Positions 15,417 to 22,948 are shown, counted from the first letter of the stretch. The stretch: DNA of 25,626 nt from Bacillus benzoevorans (GCF_014207535.1 NZ_JACHGK010000031.1:1-25626); one strand, 5' to 3'. Translations and numbers: made by a program. The notes: generated by a model not told the origin, from the sequence alone.

Positions 15417-16472
15417 TCATTTGGTACACAGCTGCTTGAATTCTTCTGTATCCAGTAGCAAGTGATCCACTATTTGTAATTCATCTAGTTTCAAATTAGC
15501 TTTATTTTCGATTTGCAGGGTGACCACTACTACCTTCCTCCTTTCCCATTGTCTGCTGGAAAGTGATTCGTTATAAATGATGACGTCATTATATTTATTT
15601 AGGTCTGCATCTGTTAAATCCACAAAATACATTTCTTCCCCTTGATGCTCTATGATAATGGGGAAGGATTGACGTCTGTTCTCTTCGATATCCGTTGTTT
15701 TAATTTTAAAACCGTAATATGCACATAGCCTCTGAATCCATTGTTCCTCTGTTGAAAATGCCTTGCGTTTTTCAAAATTGATTTTGAATGGTTCGATCAC
15801 GAGTTTCCCTATTGTCAGCAATCGTTTTTGTTGTGGGAGGTGCCTCTTTTCTTCATTGTCATTTTCGAACCCATATTCAATAAACAGATTGTAACTATCC
15901 ATTCCTTTCGCTAAAACAATCCAATTTTCAATTTGTGTGTGTTTCCGTATTTCTGACTGTATTCGGCCAACAACATTTTCCGTTATTCTTGTCTCCAGGG
16001 CATATAATCCGTATCTTTCTCCGTTTGGAGAGAACAGCATGCCTTGTATATTGTTTCGATAATCTAGTCCATAGGCAGATTTTGTTTGCCGGCTATCCCA
16101 TACTTGCCAGCCCAAACTTTCATATTCCAACAATACTTCATTTGCTAGCAGCAAGTTTGGAATCTGATAATCACTTAGATAGATGTTCTTCCATTGACCC
16201 TCAACACTCACTCCATGCCTTATCAGGCATTCCTTTCCCGTTTCGGAAATCTGATGATATGCAAAGCCTTTTCTTCCCTTCCGGCTTTTGCTTAAAATGG
16301 ATGAGCGAATATACCCCTCCTTTCTCAGTTGAGAGAGCAGCACATTTACATAGTTCCCTTTCTTTTCAAAATGGCGGTGCTGAATCATTTCCGTTGTTAG
16401 TGCTCGAAAGGTACACAAGTCCTCTAGAATTGCCAACTCCTTATCAGTCAGGTGTTTGTCATAAGCAAACAT
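15417..16472 (-). CDS. Replication-relaxation-like winged-helix protein
   Basis: 351 residues from the ATG at 16472-16470, favoured over a GTG 9 nt further up because AGGTGAG then lies at good distance. The first 80 residues form a winged helix (LTDKELAILEDLCTFRALTTEMI, then VNVLLSQLRKEGYIRSS and a wing GRKGFAYHQISETGKECLIR). The middle part (YGLYALETRITENVVGRIQSEIRKH) and the rest look like the nuclease-like core of the replication-relaxation family found on plasmids and integrative elements. That family name is my best match, not certain. Its upstream region carries a cruciform and 12-bp iterons, as for a plasmid replication or partition gene. An open frame on the opposite strand over the same bases is a shadow. 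Confidence 0.5.
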   Translation of the reverse strand: MFAYDKHLTDKELAILEDLCTFRALTTEMIQHRHFEKKGNYVNVLLSQLRKEGYIRSSILSKSRKGRKGFAYHQISETGKECLIRHGVSVEGQWKNIYLSDYQIPNLLLANEVLLEYESLGWQVWDSRQTKSAYGLDYRNNIQGMLFSPNGERYGLYALETRITENVVGRIQSEIRKHTQIENWIVLAKGMDSYNLFIEYGFENDNEEKRHLPQQKRLLTIGKLVIEPFKINFEKRKAFSTEEQWIQRLCAYYGFKIKTTDIEENRRQSFPIIIEHQGEEMYFVDLTDADLNKYNDVIIYNESLSSRQWERRKVVVVTLQIENKANLKLDELQIVDHLLLDTEEFKQLCTK

Positions 16473-16506
16473 TTTTCTCACCTACCCCTCAGTTAGTGCC
16501 AAATCT

Positions 16507-16556
16507 GTTTAGTGTTACGGTCACTGAACAGGCTTATTCAGCACCTAACACTAAAC
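16507..16556. repeat. Long inverted repeat (cruciform-like), nested
   Basis: GTTTAGTGTTA (16507-16517) and TAACACTAAAC (16546-16556) are perfect 11-bp inverted arms; inside them CTGAA (16524-16528) and TTCAG (16537-16541) form a second stem. It begins 34 bp upstream of the start of the replication-relaxation-like gene. It could be an operator or part of a replication origin. Confidence 0.7.
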
Positions 16557-16637
16557 TCCGATTTTTAGCCCCTTTTTAATAAGTTGAAAAATTGTTACTA
16601 AAACGTTGGTATATCAACATTTTTGGAAATGCTACAC

Positions 16638-16721
16638 CTTAAAATTAGGCTTAAAATTAGACTTAAAATTTCAATTTTCTAATCGAACAATGTTAAGTTG
16701 AATTTTAAGGTCAATTTTAAG
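16638..16721. repeat. 12-bp iterons in two opposed groups
   Basis: Three tandem copies of CTTAAAATT with 12-bp period (16638, 16650, 16662) face two copies of AATTTTAAG with the same period (16701, 16713). The array lies between the RusA-like gene and the replication-relaxation-like gene, about 80 bp from the cruciform. Iterons of this kind bind replication or partition proteins in plasmids. No matching protein is proved here. Confidence 0.7.
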
Positions 16722-16729
16722 TTGATTGA

Positions 16730-17296
16730 CTAGAAAAAATCACTTCCTTTCATTAATTTCGCGTAATCTATTTCCTTCTTCTTCTGTAATTCTTCTTCAA
16801 CTTCTTGAATAGATCTAATTTGTTTTTTGCTGATAAAGGTATCAGTTAATTCATAAAAATGCTGATTGGCAAACTCAGTAAAATATGAGAATGGTACAAG
16901 GTACACTTCAAGCCAATCCTTAAAATCTGGCTGACCCACATAAAAGAGCGAGAGATTTTTATAATTATCATCCGGAATGACTCTCGTTTTTCTGATAGTA
17001 TCTACAATTGGCTTATATATAAAATTGTCTAAATCATGGGTTCGATTATCACTGAAATAGTGAATAATCATCATGACTGCGCGTTCAAAGACTGGAAAAT
17101 TCACATTATTGAAGTTGAATTGTTTGTTAGTTTCCTTTGCTAAATACTCCAATAGCGACATTCCATTCTCCAATGTAGCTTGTCTTGCCTTCCAGTAATT
17201 TTTCCTTCTTAAAAGCACATGCAGGTTATTCTCATATAAAAAATGATAGTAAGGTATATCTTGACCGTTCACTTTAAAGCTATTTTGAAAATTCAT
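16730..17296 (-). CDS. RusA-like Holliday junction resolvase (endodeoxyribonuclease)
   Basis: 188 residues with an AGGAGG site. The segment HDLDNFIYKPIVDTIRKTRV followed by IPDDN holds the RusA signature: Asp88 and Asp90, Asn91, Lys95, Asp99 and the pair Asp109-Asp110 about 19-20 residues on, which match the catalytic Asp-x-Asp and distal Asp of E. coli RusA. RusA proteins cut four-way junctions as dimers and are common on prophages and plasmids. This protein is about 60 residues longer than typical, with an N-terminal extension and a charged C-terminus (QEVEEELQKKKEIDYAKLMK). The iteron array begins just past its stop. Confidence 0.6.
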   Translation of the reverse strand: MNFQNSFKVNGQDIPYYHFLYENNLHVLLRRKNYWKARQATLENGMSLLEYLAKETNKQFNFNNVNFPVFERAVMMIIHYFSDNRTHDLDNFIYKPIVDTIRKTRVIPDDNYKNLSLFYVGQPDFKDWLEVYLVPFSYFTEFANQHFYELTDTFISKKQIRSIQEVEEELQKKKEIDYAKLMKGSDFF

Positions 17297-17314
17297 GTCA
17301 ACCTCCTAACTTTG

Positions 17315-17377
17315 TAAACATGTTTAATCCCTTAATTTTCTTAATGATTCACGAGATTAGAACTTAATTTGTTTACA
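17315..17377. promoter_or_regulatory. Palindrome and half sites upstream of the RusA-like gene
   Basis: TAAACATGTTTA (17315-17326) is a perfect 12-bp palindrome, and TGTTTAC occurs again at 17370 and at 17412. Three related half sites ahead of the gene at 16730-17296 suggest an operator. AT-rich chance is possible. Confidence 0.35.
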
Positions 17378-17427
17378 CTATCTATTTTTTAATAAAGTAA
17401 AAGAGATGAAATGTTTACGAATTTTGC

Positions 17428-17556
17428 TTAAACCATCAACAAACCCTTATTATTAAAGGCTTGCAGTTTCTCTTCCACTTCCCGCATTACTTCATCAGGT
17501 AGATACATGTGAAAGAAATACTTCGCTATACGGAGTTCAACCTCTTCAGGAATCAT
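17428..17556 (-). CDS. Small third ORF of the IS21-type element, coupled to istB
   Basis: 42 residues, MIPEEVELRIAKYFFHMYLP and then DEVMREVEEKLQAFNNKG. Its ATG overlaps the istB stop (ATGA), a standard arrangement for translational coupling. The product is helical and acidic with no recognised domain. IS21 elements normally carry only istA and istB, so this extra ORF may be a regulator or accessory of IstB in this lineage. Confidence 0.6.
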   Translation of the reverse strand: MIPEEVELRIAKYFFHMYLPDEVMREVEEKLQAFNNKGLLMV

Positions 17557-18302
17557 TTGGATACCGCCAATCCGTGACGTTCTCTCATGGAGACTTCACC
17601 ATCAATAAGTATGTTGTAAGAATCGTGCACAATTCTGTCTAGGATTGCGTCTGCCAATGTACCTTCGCCAATTTTGTCATGCCATCCTCTGGGATCGAAT
17701 TGAGAACAAAATATTGTGGAACCATACTGATGGCGTGCTTCTATGATTTCAAGAAGATCTCTTGCTTCGGTCTCCTTTAATGAAGTTAATAGCCACTCAT
17801 CTAAGATGAGTAAGTTTATATTCTTGTATTTTTTCATAACCTTTCTGTATGTTCCTTCTCCTCTTGCGATTGCTAATTCATCCAATAGGTCAGGTAATCG
17901 AATATATTTTACTTTGTAAAATTGACGGCATGCGGCGATGCCAAATGCACAGGCTAAATACGTCTTCCCATTTCCCGAAGCACCCATTAATATAATGTTG
18001 TGATGCTCTTCAATATAATTACCAGTTGCTAATCGTAAGATTTGCGCTTTATCTAGCTTTCTATCTGGATGATATTCAATATCCTCGATACACGCCTGTG
18101 TATCGCGTAATTCAGCTGCTTTAATCAGGCGATCAAGTTTATTGTTTTGTCTTCTGGACCATTCGATATCAACGAGTAACCCAAATCGTTCTTCGAAAGA
18201 CAGTTCTCGATAATCTGGATTTCTCAACTGCTCTCTAAATGTTTCTGCCATCGCAGACATTCTCATTTCATTTAATTTTGTTAAGGTATTATCAATTGTC
18301 AT
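17553..18302 (-). CDS. istB: IS21-family ATP-binding protein IstB
   Basis: 249 residues. The ATG at 18302-18300 is used, with GGGGGG upstream; it overlaps the last 11 nt of istA. A short N-terminal helical domain (1-90) is followed by the AAA+ module: Walker A GASGNGKT (107-114), Walker B LLILDEW (164-170) and ILDRIVHDS near the end. IstB forms the ATP-dependent partner of IstA in target-site commitment. Every motif is intact, so the protein appears functional. Confidence 0.93.
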   Translation of the reverse strand: MTIDNTLTKLNEMRMSAMAETFREQLRNPDYRELSFEERFGLLVDIEWSRRQNNKLDRLIKAAELRDTQACIEDIEYHPDRKLDKAQILRLATGNYIEEHHNIILMGASGNGKTYLACAFGIAACRQFYKVKYIRLPDLLDELAIARGEGTYRKVMKKYKNINLLILDEWLLTSLKETEARDLLEIIEARHQYGSTIFCSQFDPRGWHDKIGEGTLADAILDRIVHDSYNILIDGEVSMRERHGLAVSK

Positions 18303-19854
18303 TTTTATTCCCCCCGTAATAATCAGCGCCACGAGTAAATCCGTAAGCGTTATCATTTTTTTGTGTGCTACATTGCTTGTTTGTATCTTCTAATAGTAAT
18401 TTATCGTGTCCTGTTTTTAGGATGGTCTGTATACTTTTAAGTTTTGGTCTTGGCGTATAAGACAAGACTCTTTCACACGCCTTCTCTATGCGTTCGATAG
18501 AATATTTATCTGCTAGTTTCATCAATGCATAGGTGGATTTTAGCCCCTGCTTTTCAGTCGGGTAAGATTCAAGGATTCTTTCAATGGTTAATAAGGTGGA
18601 AGGACCGGTTGTGGCACCCCACTCTAATATAAATTCCTTATCAAAGGATGCATATTTTCTATGATCCCTAGGCATATGATCAGGAATAGTACTGATATCC
18701 CCACCTGACTTATTTGATCTTTTGTGAGAAGCAATCCGGATATTCTTATAAAATACTTCAATTATATTCCTCGTTACTCGAACGTCTACTCCACATTTGA
18801 TATAATCGTAGGGAACAGAGTAATAGTTATTATCAACTTTTATATGATAGTCAGGCTGGACAACGGTCTTTGCCCAGCTCGCAATCTCATATGGTGAATG
18901 AGGCAGGGGAATCAATGCAAATTTTTCTTCTTCCAAAAATGCTTCCTGCCTATTTCCTTTTCTCTTCTGGAAAGGTTTAGTATTCACCACATCTAACTTT
19001 TCTTTAATCGCTTTGTTAAGTTCAGGCAAAGAAAAGAATTTTTCATTGCGAAGAGAAGCGATAATCCAAGTTGATATATGACCAACATTCCCTTCTACAC
19101 TCGGTTTGTCTTTTGGATGACGTACACGTGCTGGGATAATAGTAGTCTGGTAATACTCTGCCATTTCCTGATAGCTCTGATTAAGAATTGGGTCGGTTCG
19201 TGAAGACTTGATCACCCCGGTCTTTAAGTTATCGGGAATAATAATCCTCGTCACTCCTCCATAAAACTCAAATGCATGGATATGAGCTGTAATCCAACTC
19301 TCTACATCCATGGATAAAAACCCTTCTACATACGCATACTGGCTACATGGCAACGCAGAAACAAAAATATAAACAGGAATCTCTTCTCCTGTTAGATTGT
19401 TTGTGAGATACATAGTTTGACCTGCCCAGTCTACTTCCATTTGTTCCCCAGGCTTCCTTTTAAGGCGCATTGTTGCTTTGGTTCTCCTGGCATACTCGTT
19501 GTAAAATCTACAAAACTGACGATAACTGTACGGAATTTCATCGTTTGCCCTGCACTGTAAAGAGTATTCGTCCCATAAAAGAGAGAGTGTTACCCCGGAT
19601 TTAGCCAATTCCTTGTGAATATACTCGCCATCAGGCTTTCGACGATGGTCCGAAAGTATCTTTTTCTCAGGGAATAAAATTATTTGTAGATCAAGATCTG
19701 TAATATCCATTTCGATTGGCCATTGAATATTCTTCTCTTCTGCTCGCCGAATTACTTCTCTAATCGTATTCCTAGAATGACCACAGCTTGAAGCTATCCC
19801 CCTTTGTGTGACTTCCTGTGCATGAAGCCTTAAGATTTCTCGATACTTAATCAC
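18292..19854 (-). CDS. istA: IS21-family transposase IstA
   Basis: 520 residues, full length, from GTG (19854-19852) with GGAGGG 7-8 nt upstream. The N-terminal HTH (TQRGIASSCGHSRNTIREVI) is followed by the retroviral-type integrase core with a complete DDE set: Asp142 (EVDWAGQ), Asp208 (IIPDNLKTG) and Glu254 (SVEGNVGH). The C-terminal part (YYSVPYDYI onward) is the usual beta-barrel region. IstA binds the subterminal repeats at the ends and carries out strand transfer with IstB. Its ribosome site is inside a long hairpin, see 19861-19914. Confidence 0.94.
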   Translation of the reverse strand: MIKYREILRLHAQEVTQRGIASSCGHSRNTIREVIRRAEEKNIQWPIEMDITDLDLQIILFPEKKILSDHRRKPDGEYIHKELAKSGVTLSLLWDEYSLQCRANDEIPYSYRQFCRFYNEYARRTKATMRLKRKPGEQMEVDWAGQTMYLTNNLTGEEIPVYIFVSALPCSQYAYVEGFLSMDVESWITAHIHAFEFYGGVTRIIIPDNLKTGVIKSSRTDPILNQSYQEMAEYYQTTIIPARVRHPKDKPSVEGNVGHISTWIIASLRNEKFFSLPELNKAIKEKLDVVNTKPFQKRKGNRQEAFLEEEKFALIPLPHSPYEIASWAKTVVQPDYHIKVDNNYYSVPYDYIKCGVDVRVTRNIIEVFYKNIRIASHKRSNKSGGDISTIPDHMPRDHRKYASFDKEFILEWGATTGPSTLLTIERILESYPTEKQGLKSTYALMKLADKYSIERIEKACERVLSYTPRPKLKSIQTILKTGHDKLLLEDTNKQCSTQKNDNAYGFTRGADYYGGNKNDN

Positions 19855-19860
19855 AAAAAA

Positions 19861-19914
19861 ACCCTCCTATATAATAAATTTGCACGTATGTGCTCCTTCA
19901 TTATATAGGAGGGT
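19861..19914 (-). promoter_or_regulatory. Hairpin that hides the istA ribosome site from read-through transcripts
   Basis: ACCCTCCTATATAAT and its perfect 15-bp complement (19861-19875 and 19900-19914) flank 24 nt with an inner stem GCAC/GTGC. On the minus strand the distal arm holds GGAGGG, the istA ribosome site, followed by seven T. The proximal arm holds TATAAT (19905-19900), a likely -10 box (a weak ATGACT -35 lies 16 bp before). Transcripts started there lack the first arm and stay open; transcripts from outside would fold or terminate. Confidence 0.65.
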
Positions 19915-19975
19915 GTGGATCAGTCATGTCTTTCATGGGTCAGATCTATGTCCGAGGTGGATCAAAAAGATGGCA
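19915..19975. repeat. IS21-type left end with three subterminal repeats
   Basis: The minus strand begins TGCCATCTTTTTGATCCACC; repeats of the type GTGGATCA/TGGGTCA lie at 19957, 19937 and 19915, spaced about 20 bp. It is the partner of the end at 11820. Confidence 0.8.
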
Positions 19976-20108
19976 CAGTTGGTTCAATCGGATGGCTGTA
20001 ATCAAAAACATTAGTAACAATGAAAAGGATTAGTATAAATGTTAAAATAAGCCCATTTATTACAACAACTTGCTTTAATCTCATATTATTTAATTCTTTC
20101 GATTCCAT
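19976..20108 (-). pseudogene. 5' part of a membrane-protein gene split by the IS21-type element
   Basis: An ATG (20108-20106) with GAGGGG 6 nt upstream opens MESKELNNMRLKQVVVING, then one long hydrophobic helix (LILTFILILFIVTNVF) and an outer stretch (DYSHPIEPT) where the IS tip begins. The gene has no end of its own: a few codons inside the IS lead to a stop. The gene piece at 11320-11819 beyond the element, same strand and without a start, is the likely continuation. The exact junction cannot be restored because no clear target duplication is seen. Confidence 0.6.
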
Positions 20109-20181
20109 ATACATCCCCTCAATAACTGAGTTTGCTCCTTAAATAATAGGATTCAGTATTGGAACAAAACAATAATAAAGA

Positions 20182-20207
20182 AAGGCATTACCCCTTGATA
20201 ACGCCTT
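20182..20207 (-). terminator. Terminator after the 20213-20401 gene
   Basis: AAGGCATTA and TAACGCCTT pair with one mismatch across an 8-nt loop; on the minus strand CTTTATTATTG follows. It belongs to the same GCATTA hairpin type as the ones at 3533 and 7376. Confidence 0.65.
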
Positions 20208-20212
20208 CATTT

Positions 20213-20401
20213 TTAGAGAAATTCCAAACTTAATCCCAAATAAATAATAACTGATACAACTACAAAACTTGAAAAGAACATAATCTTTTTAAATTTAGAC
20301 CAGTTCTTCATCCATCCCCATCTTTTCTTATCAACATCAAACCAAAAATAATCCATAATAACAGCCAGAACAATGATTAGCAACACAATGATAGGACTCA
20401 T
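20213..20401 (-). CDS. Small two-helix membrane protein
   Basis: 62 residues from the ATG at 20401-20399 (GGAGG 10 nt upstream); a longer frame to 20422 would cover that ribosome site. Helix at about 2-18, a charged aromatic middle (FDVDKKRWGWMKNWSKFKK), and a second helix at 40-57. Function unknown. Next gene upstream is the 48-residue one at 20481-20627. Confidence 0.62.
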   Translation of the reverse strand: MSPIIVLLIIVLAVIMDYFWFDVDKKRWGWMKNWSKFKKIMFFSSFVVVSVIIYLGLSLEFL

Positions 20402-20480
20402 TATGATTAAGCCTCCATTCATTTTTAGTCACGTCGCCATAATTTCTTTGAAAACCTATTGAATAACATTCAAAAAGTAG

Positions 20481-20627
20481 TTATTGAAATATTAAATAAA
20501 TAACAATTGCTCCAACTACAATAATCCTACCTATCGTTGGACTTCCATAAAAGGTTCTATTCCATCCATCATCTGTTTCAATTTTACTACTTCTACGTTT
20601 ATCTATACTATGTCTCAACCATAACAT
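20481..20627 (-). CDS. Small single-helix protein, unknown function
   Basis: 48 residues: a basic start (MLWLRHSIDKRRSSKIETDD), a short middle GWNRTFYGSPTIGR, and a C-terminal helix (IIVVGAIVIYLIFQ). The translation is not random-looking, but no strong ribosome site precedes the ATG; AAAGGTG lies about 20 nt up, and a 7-bp inverted repeat CGATTAG/CTAATCG sits between. It may start further upstream at a non-standard codon. Confidence 0.5.
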   Translation of the reverse strand: MLWLRHSIDKRRSSKIETDDGWNRTFYGSPTIGRIIVVGAIVIYLIFQ

Positions 20628-20665
20628 CCGATTAGATTGCTAATCGTTGCACCTTTATTACGGTT

Positions 20666-21697
20666 TCATTCACTTAAAGTTTCAACATTATTTTTTACTC
20701 TCACACTATAAGATCTCATGTCTTTCGGAATTCCCTTTATTTCAAACACTCCGTTATACACCAATTCCCTTATTCTGTATTCTAAAAACGCATCGAAAAC
20801 ACTACCTTTCAATAGACCAAGAACTTCGCCAATAATTTTGGCGGCCAAGATAAAGTCTTTATGACCTTGTTCCGCATGTAGTTTTTGGATGGCAGTAATA
20901 ATAAATGAGTCAAAGTGACTCTCATTTACAAATGTAATTTGTTTGTTTTGCCAAATCCGTAAAACCTCTTTTGATTCTGTTAGTAAAATCCATTCTCTTT
21001 GATAGCGATCTCTTTCCTCGACAGACAAGAGTTTTGCTACATTTTTCTTATACATCTCTTTTAGTTGTTCAGGATAGATCGTACCTGTATGATGAAAATA
21101 TTGATCATCATGTACTACAAATAATTCCTGATAAGCAAGTGATGTATTTATTAGAAGAACATCATTGGGTTTTTCCTTTAACAAATACATAAAATATCGC
21201 ATTCCCGTTTGTTCTTCTGCATTGTCAGCAGTCCAAATAACAATTGGGACATCCCCTGGGATTGCATCAATCTCTTCAAGTGTTTTCGTAATTTTCCTTT
21301 CATACTCTTCTTCCAAATAATCCATTTCCATGTTGATATGATCCTTTAACCATTCATATCGGTGTTTGCGACCTACATCCTTATGAAGCTCCCAAATAGA
21401 CCCGATAGAAAAGAACTCAGGAATTCCAATCACCTTATTCCCACGCCCTAAACCGTAACGTAAAGTACCCGCAGTGGATTCTCCACATGCGATATGAACC
21501 GTATTAAATGCTATTTCCATTTTGCTTTGTGAAACTCCAAGAGCTTCATCGTATAAAGAATATAATTCTCCCAGCAGTTCCTCTTGTAAATCCTTCGATT
21601 CCCGCATGTTTTTTATTTTAATCATCATATTTATTAATAGATTCCTTGCCTCACTGCCAGATAGTTTTTCAATCGATTGATATAGTTTTTCAATCAT
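20666..21697 (-). CDS. DUF1835/DUF3658 domain protein
   Basis: 343 residues with GGGGTGA before the ATG. After a helical N-terminal extension (1-60), the DUF1835 domain starts at VHIACGESTAGTLRYGLG (about residue 67) and includes IGIPEFFSIGSIWELH and later IVIWTADNAEEQTG, MYLLKEKPNDVLLIN. The C-terminal DUF3658 part (about 215-335) contains EERDRYQREWILLTESKEVL and DSFIITAIQKLHAEQGHKDF. These proteins are soluble and widespread in Bacillus; the function is unknown. Confidence 0.85.
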   Translation of the reverse strand: MIEKLYQSIEKLSGSEARNLLINMMIKIKNMRESKDLQEELLGELYSLYDEALGVSQSKMEIAFNTVHIACGESTAGTLRYGLGRGNKVIGIPEFFSIGSIWELHKDVGRKHRYEWLKDHINMEMDYLEEEYERKITKTLEEIDAIPGDVPIVIWTADNAEEQTGMRYFMYLLKEKPNDVLLINTSLAYQELFVVHDDQYFHHTGTIYPEQLKEMYKKNVAKLLSVEERDRYQREWILLTESKEVLRIWQNKQITFVNESHFDSFIITAIQKLHAEQGHKDFILAAKIIGEVLGLLKGSVFDAFLEYRIRELVYNGVFEIKGIPKDMRSYSVRVKNNVETLSE

Positions 21698-21726
21698 GAG
21701 CGATTCACCCCATCATTTTTTCGTCT

Positions 21727-22269
21727 TCAATAAATGAAAATTAAAAGGATACCCATGGCTATAACAATCGCAACCCATATATATAATTGATTTTCTTCAT
21801 GCTTACCCGTTAAATCAACATCTTCAATTGGTTGCTGTCCCTCTCCCAGTATTGTCAAATCCTCTTGTAAAACACTCAATTCATTGGTTCGATCACAAAT
21901 AGTTGTCACAAGTGACTTTGCTCCGTACATCGTTGATTCGTAAGCATAAACTAAATACTCCTGTCCTTCGTTAAAATGAAATCCACAACTTCCACCACCT
22001 TGACCAGTAATAATGATAATTTGCGACTGCTTTACACCCTTCCAAGTGTTTGTTACTTCAAAAAGGACTGATTTAGTTAGCTCCCCTTTGAGGCTACGCT
22101 TTTCCCTTACATCAACAACCTTGCCACTAAATACTGCTTGCGAACGTTCAAATTCTTCCTCTACACCTGGTAATTCTGCACATGAACAAGCATTTGTAAT
22201 AGAAGGGAATGATCCTATTAGTAAAATACTCATAAAAATAATGGGGAGGATTGGCATTGTCCTTTTCAA
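21727..22269 (-). CDS. Secreted, C-terminally anchored TIMP/netrin-like protein
   Basis: 180 residues from a TTG start (22269-22267), chosen because AGAGGTGAT stands 5 nt before it; the longer frame covers that site. A signal peptide ends in SITNA, and cleavage there would leave Cys28-Ser-Cys30 at the very N-terminus, the same arrangement (CxC) as in TIMPs. Following are VFSGKVVDVREK, VLFEVTNTWKGV, GSCGFHFNEGQEYLVYAYE, TTICDRTNELS and a C-terminal helix (about 160-178). Conserved Cys in CSC, SCGF and ICDR suggest disulfides as in netrin-like OB folds. In animals the first Cys binds the zinc of metalloproteases; whether bacterial members do so is unknown. It starts 4 nt after the gene at 22274-22594 ends. 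Confidence 0.75.
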   Translation of the reverse strand: MKRTMPILPIIFMSILLIGSFPSITNACSCAELPGVEEEFERSQAVFSGKVVDVREKRSLKGELTKSVLFEVTNTWKGVKQSQIIIITGQGGGSCGFHFNEGQEYLVYAYESTMYGAKSLVTTICDRTNELSVLQEDLTILGEGQQPIEDVDLTGKHEENQLYIWVAIVIAMGILLIFIY

Positions 22270-22273
22270 CTTA

Positions 22274-22594
22274 TCACCTCTTTGCAAGAATCAGACAGAA
22301 ACTGATTAAGTAGGCAAAACATGTCACGCCAAATAAAGCAAATATGCTGGGAGTCATGGCTACATACAAACTAATTGGAAATGACCATATGAAGGCAATT
22401 AACATTAATGATTTTTTAGTCATTATAGAAGAAATGATGGCTAAACAAGCAGGAAGACACAACATGATAAACAGATTCAATTTGGGTTCAATATCAGTTG
22501 CATTCGAATAGGGATTGAAGAAGCTAAAGATAACCCATAGACAAATTGATAACGCCCCTGAAATTACTCCTAATATAGCTGACACTTTTGGCAA
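22274..22594 (-). CDS. Four-helix membrane protein upstream of the TIMP-like gene
   Basis: 106 residues with a TTG start after AGAGGGGTGTGAGGA. Hydrophobic segments at about 5-25, 40-57, 60-80 and 83-103, short loops only. The stop lies inside the ribosome site of the TIMP-like gene, so the two are translated together. Family not recognised. Confidence 0.65.
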   Translation of the reverse strand: MPKVSAILGVISGALSICLWVIFSFFNPYSNATDIEPKLNLFIMLCLPACLAIISSIMTKKSLMLIAFIWSFPISLYVAMTPSIFALFGVTCFAYLISFCLILAKR

Positions 22595-22627
22595 TCCTCA
22601 CACCCCTCTAATCTTCATTATTGAGTT

Positions 22628-22948
22628 TTATGGAGCAAAAGGTACAAAGTATCTAAACATAAAAGCAGTAAACGCAAAAACCGAAATCGTACATATGCAA
22701 GCTAAATGCAACAGGATATACAGGATTTTACTTTTTCCTTTAATGAAAAATGAATAGATAAAGCCAAATAAAGGGTTCAATACTAAAAAGGGTAAAGAAA
22801 CTGCAATCGTTGCTTTACCAATCATATGTACAATCCTTGAATCGAATCCTGACAACCTCAATACACATAAGAGTAAAACAGTAACTACAATCGTTGCGAT
22901 TAGAGAAATTAATGCAACCTTATACGGTTTTCTGAAAAAACTCTTCAT
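22628..22948 (-). CDS. Three-helix membrane protein
   Basis: 106 residues, ATG with AAGGAAA upstream. A basic start (MKSFFRKPYK) precedes helices at about 12-31, 44-68 and 74-98. It lies 33 bp upstream of the gene at 22274-22594 in the same direction, so a three-gene operon with the TIMP-like gene is likely. Family not recognised. Confidence 0.65.
   Translation of the reverse strand: MKSFFRKPYKVALISLIATIVVTVLLLCVLRLSGFDSRIVHMIGKATIAVSLPFLVLNPLFGFIYSFFIKGKSKILYILLHLACICTISVFAFTAFMFRYFVPFAP

Larger units (their letters stand above)
11820..19975 (-). mobile_element. IS21-type transposon of about 8.16 kb with passenger genes
   Basis: Two matching termini face each other: 11820 onward on the plus strand and 19975 downward on the minus strand. 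Both begin TGCCATCTTTTTGA and agree at 24 of the first 27 positions (through CGGACA), and both carry three TGAYCCAY-type subterminal repeats about 20 bp apart. istA, istB and a third small ORF lie next to the right-hand end; the other 5.6 kb holds a RusA-like gene, a replication-relaxation-like gene, a membrane protein, a protease-toxin operon and a fragment. Standard IS21 elements are about 2-2.5 kb. No exact target duplication is visible; GTTAGTTC (11806-11813) and GTTGGTTC (19978-19985) differ at one base and are offset from the ends. A later insertion of the passengers between istB and its end is an alternative. Confidence 0.6.

Noticed and set aside
15935..16579. Plus-strand open frame of 214 codons
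   Set aside because: Antisense to the replication-relaxation-like gene, no ribosome site, composition typical of a shadow; it also runs through the cruciform.
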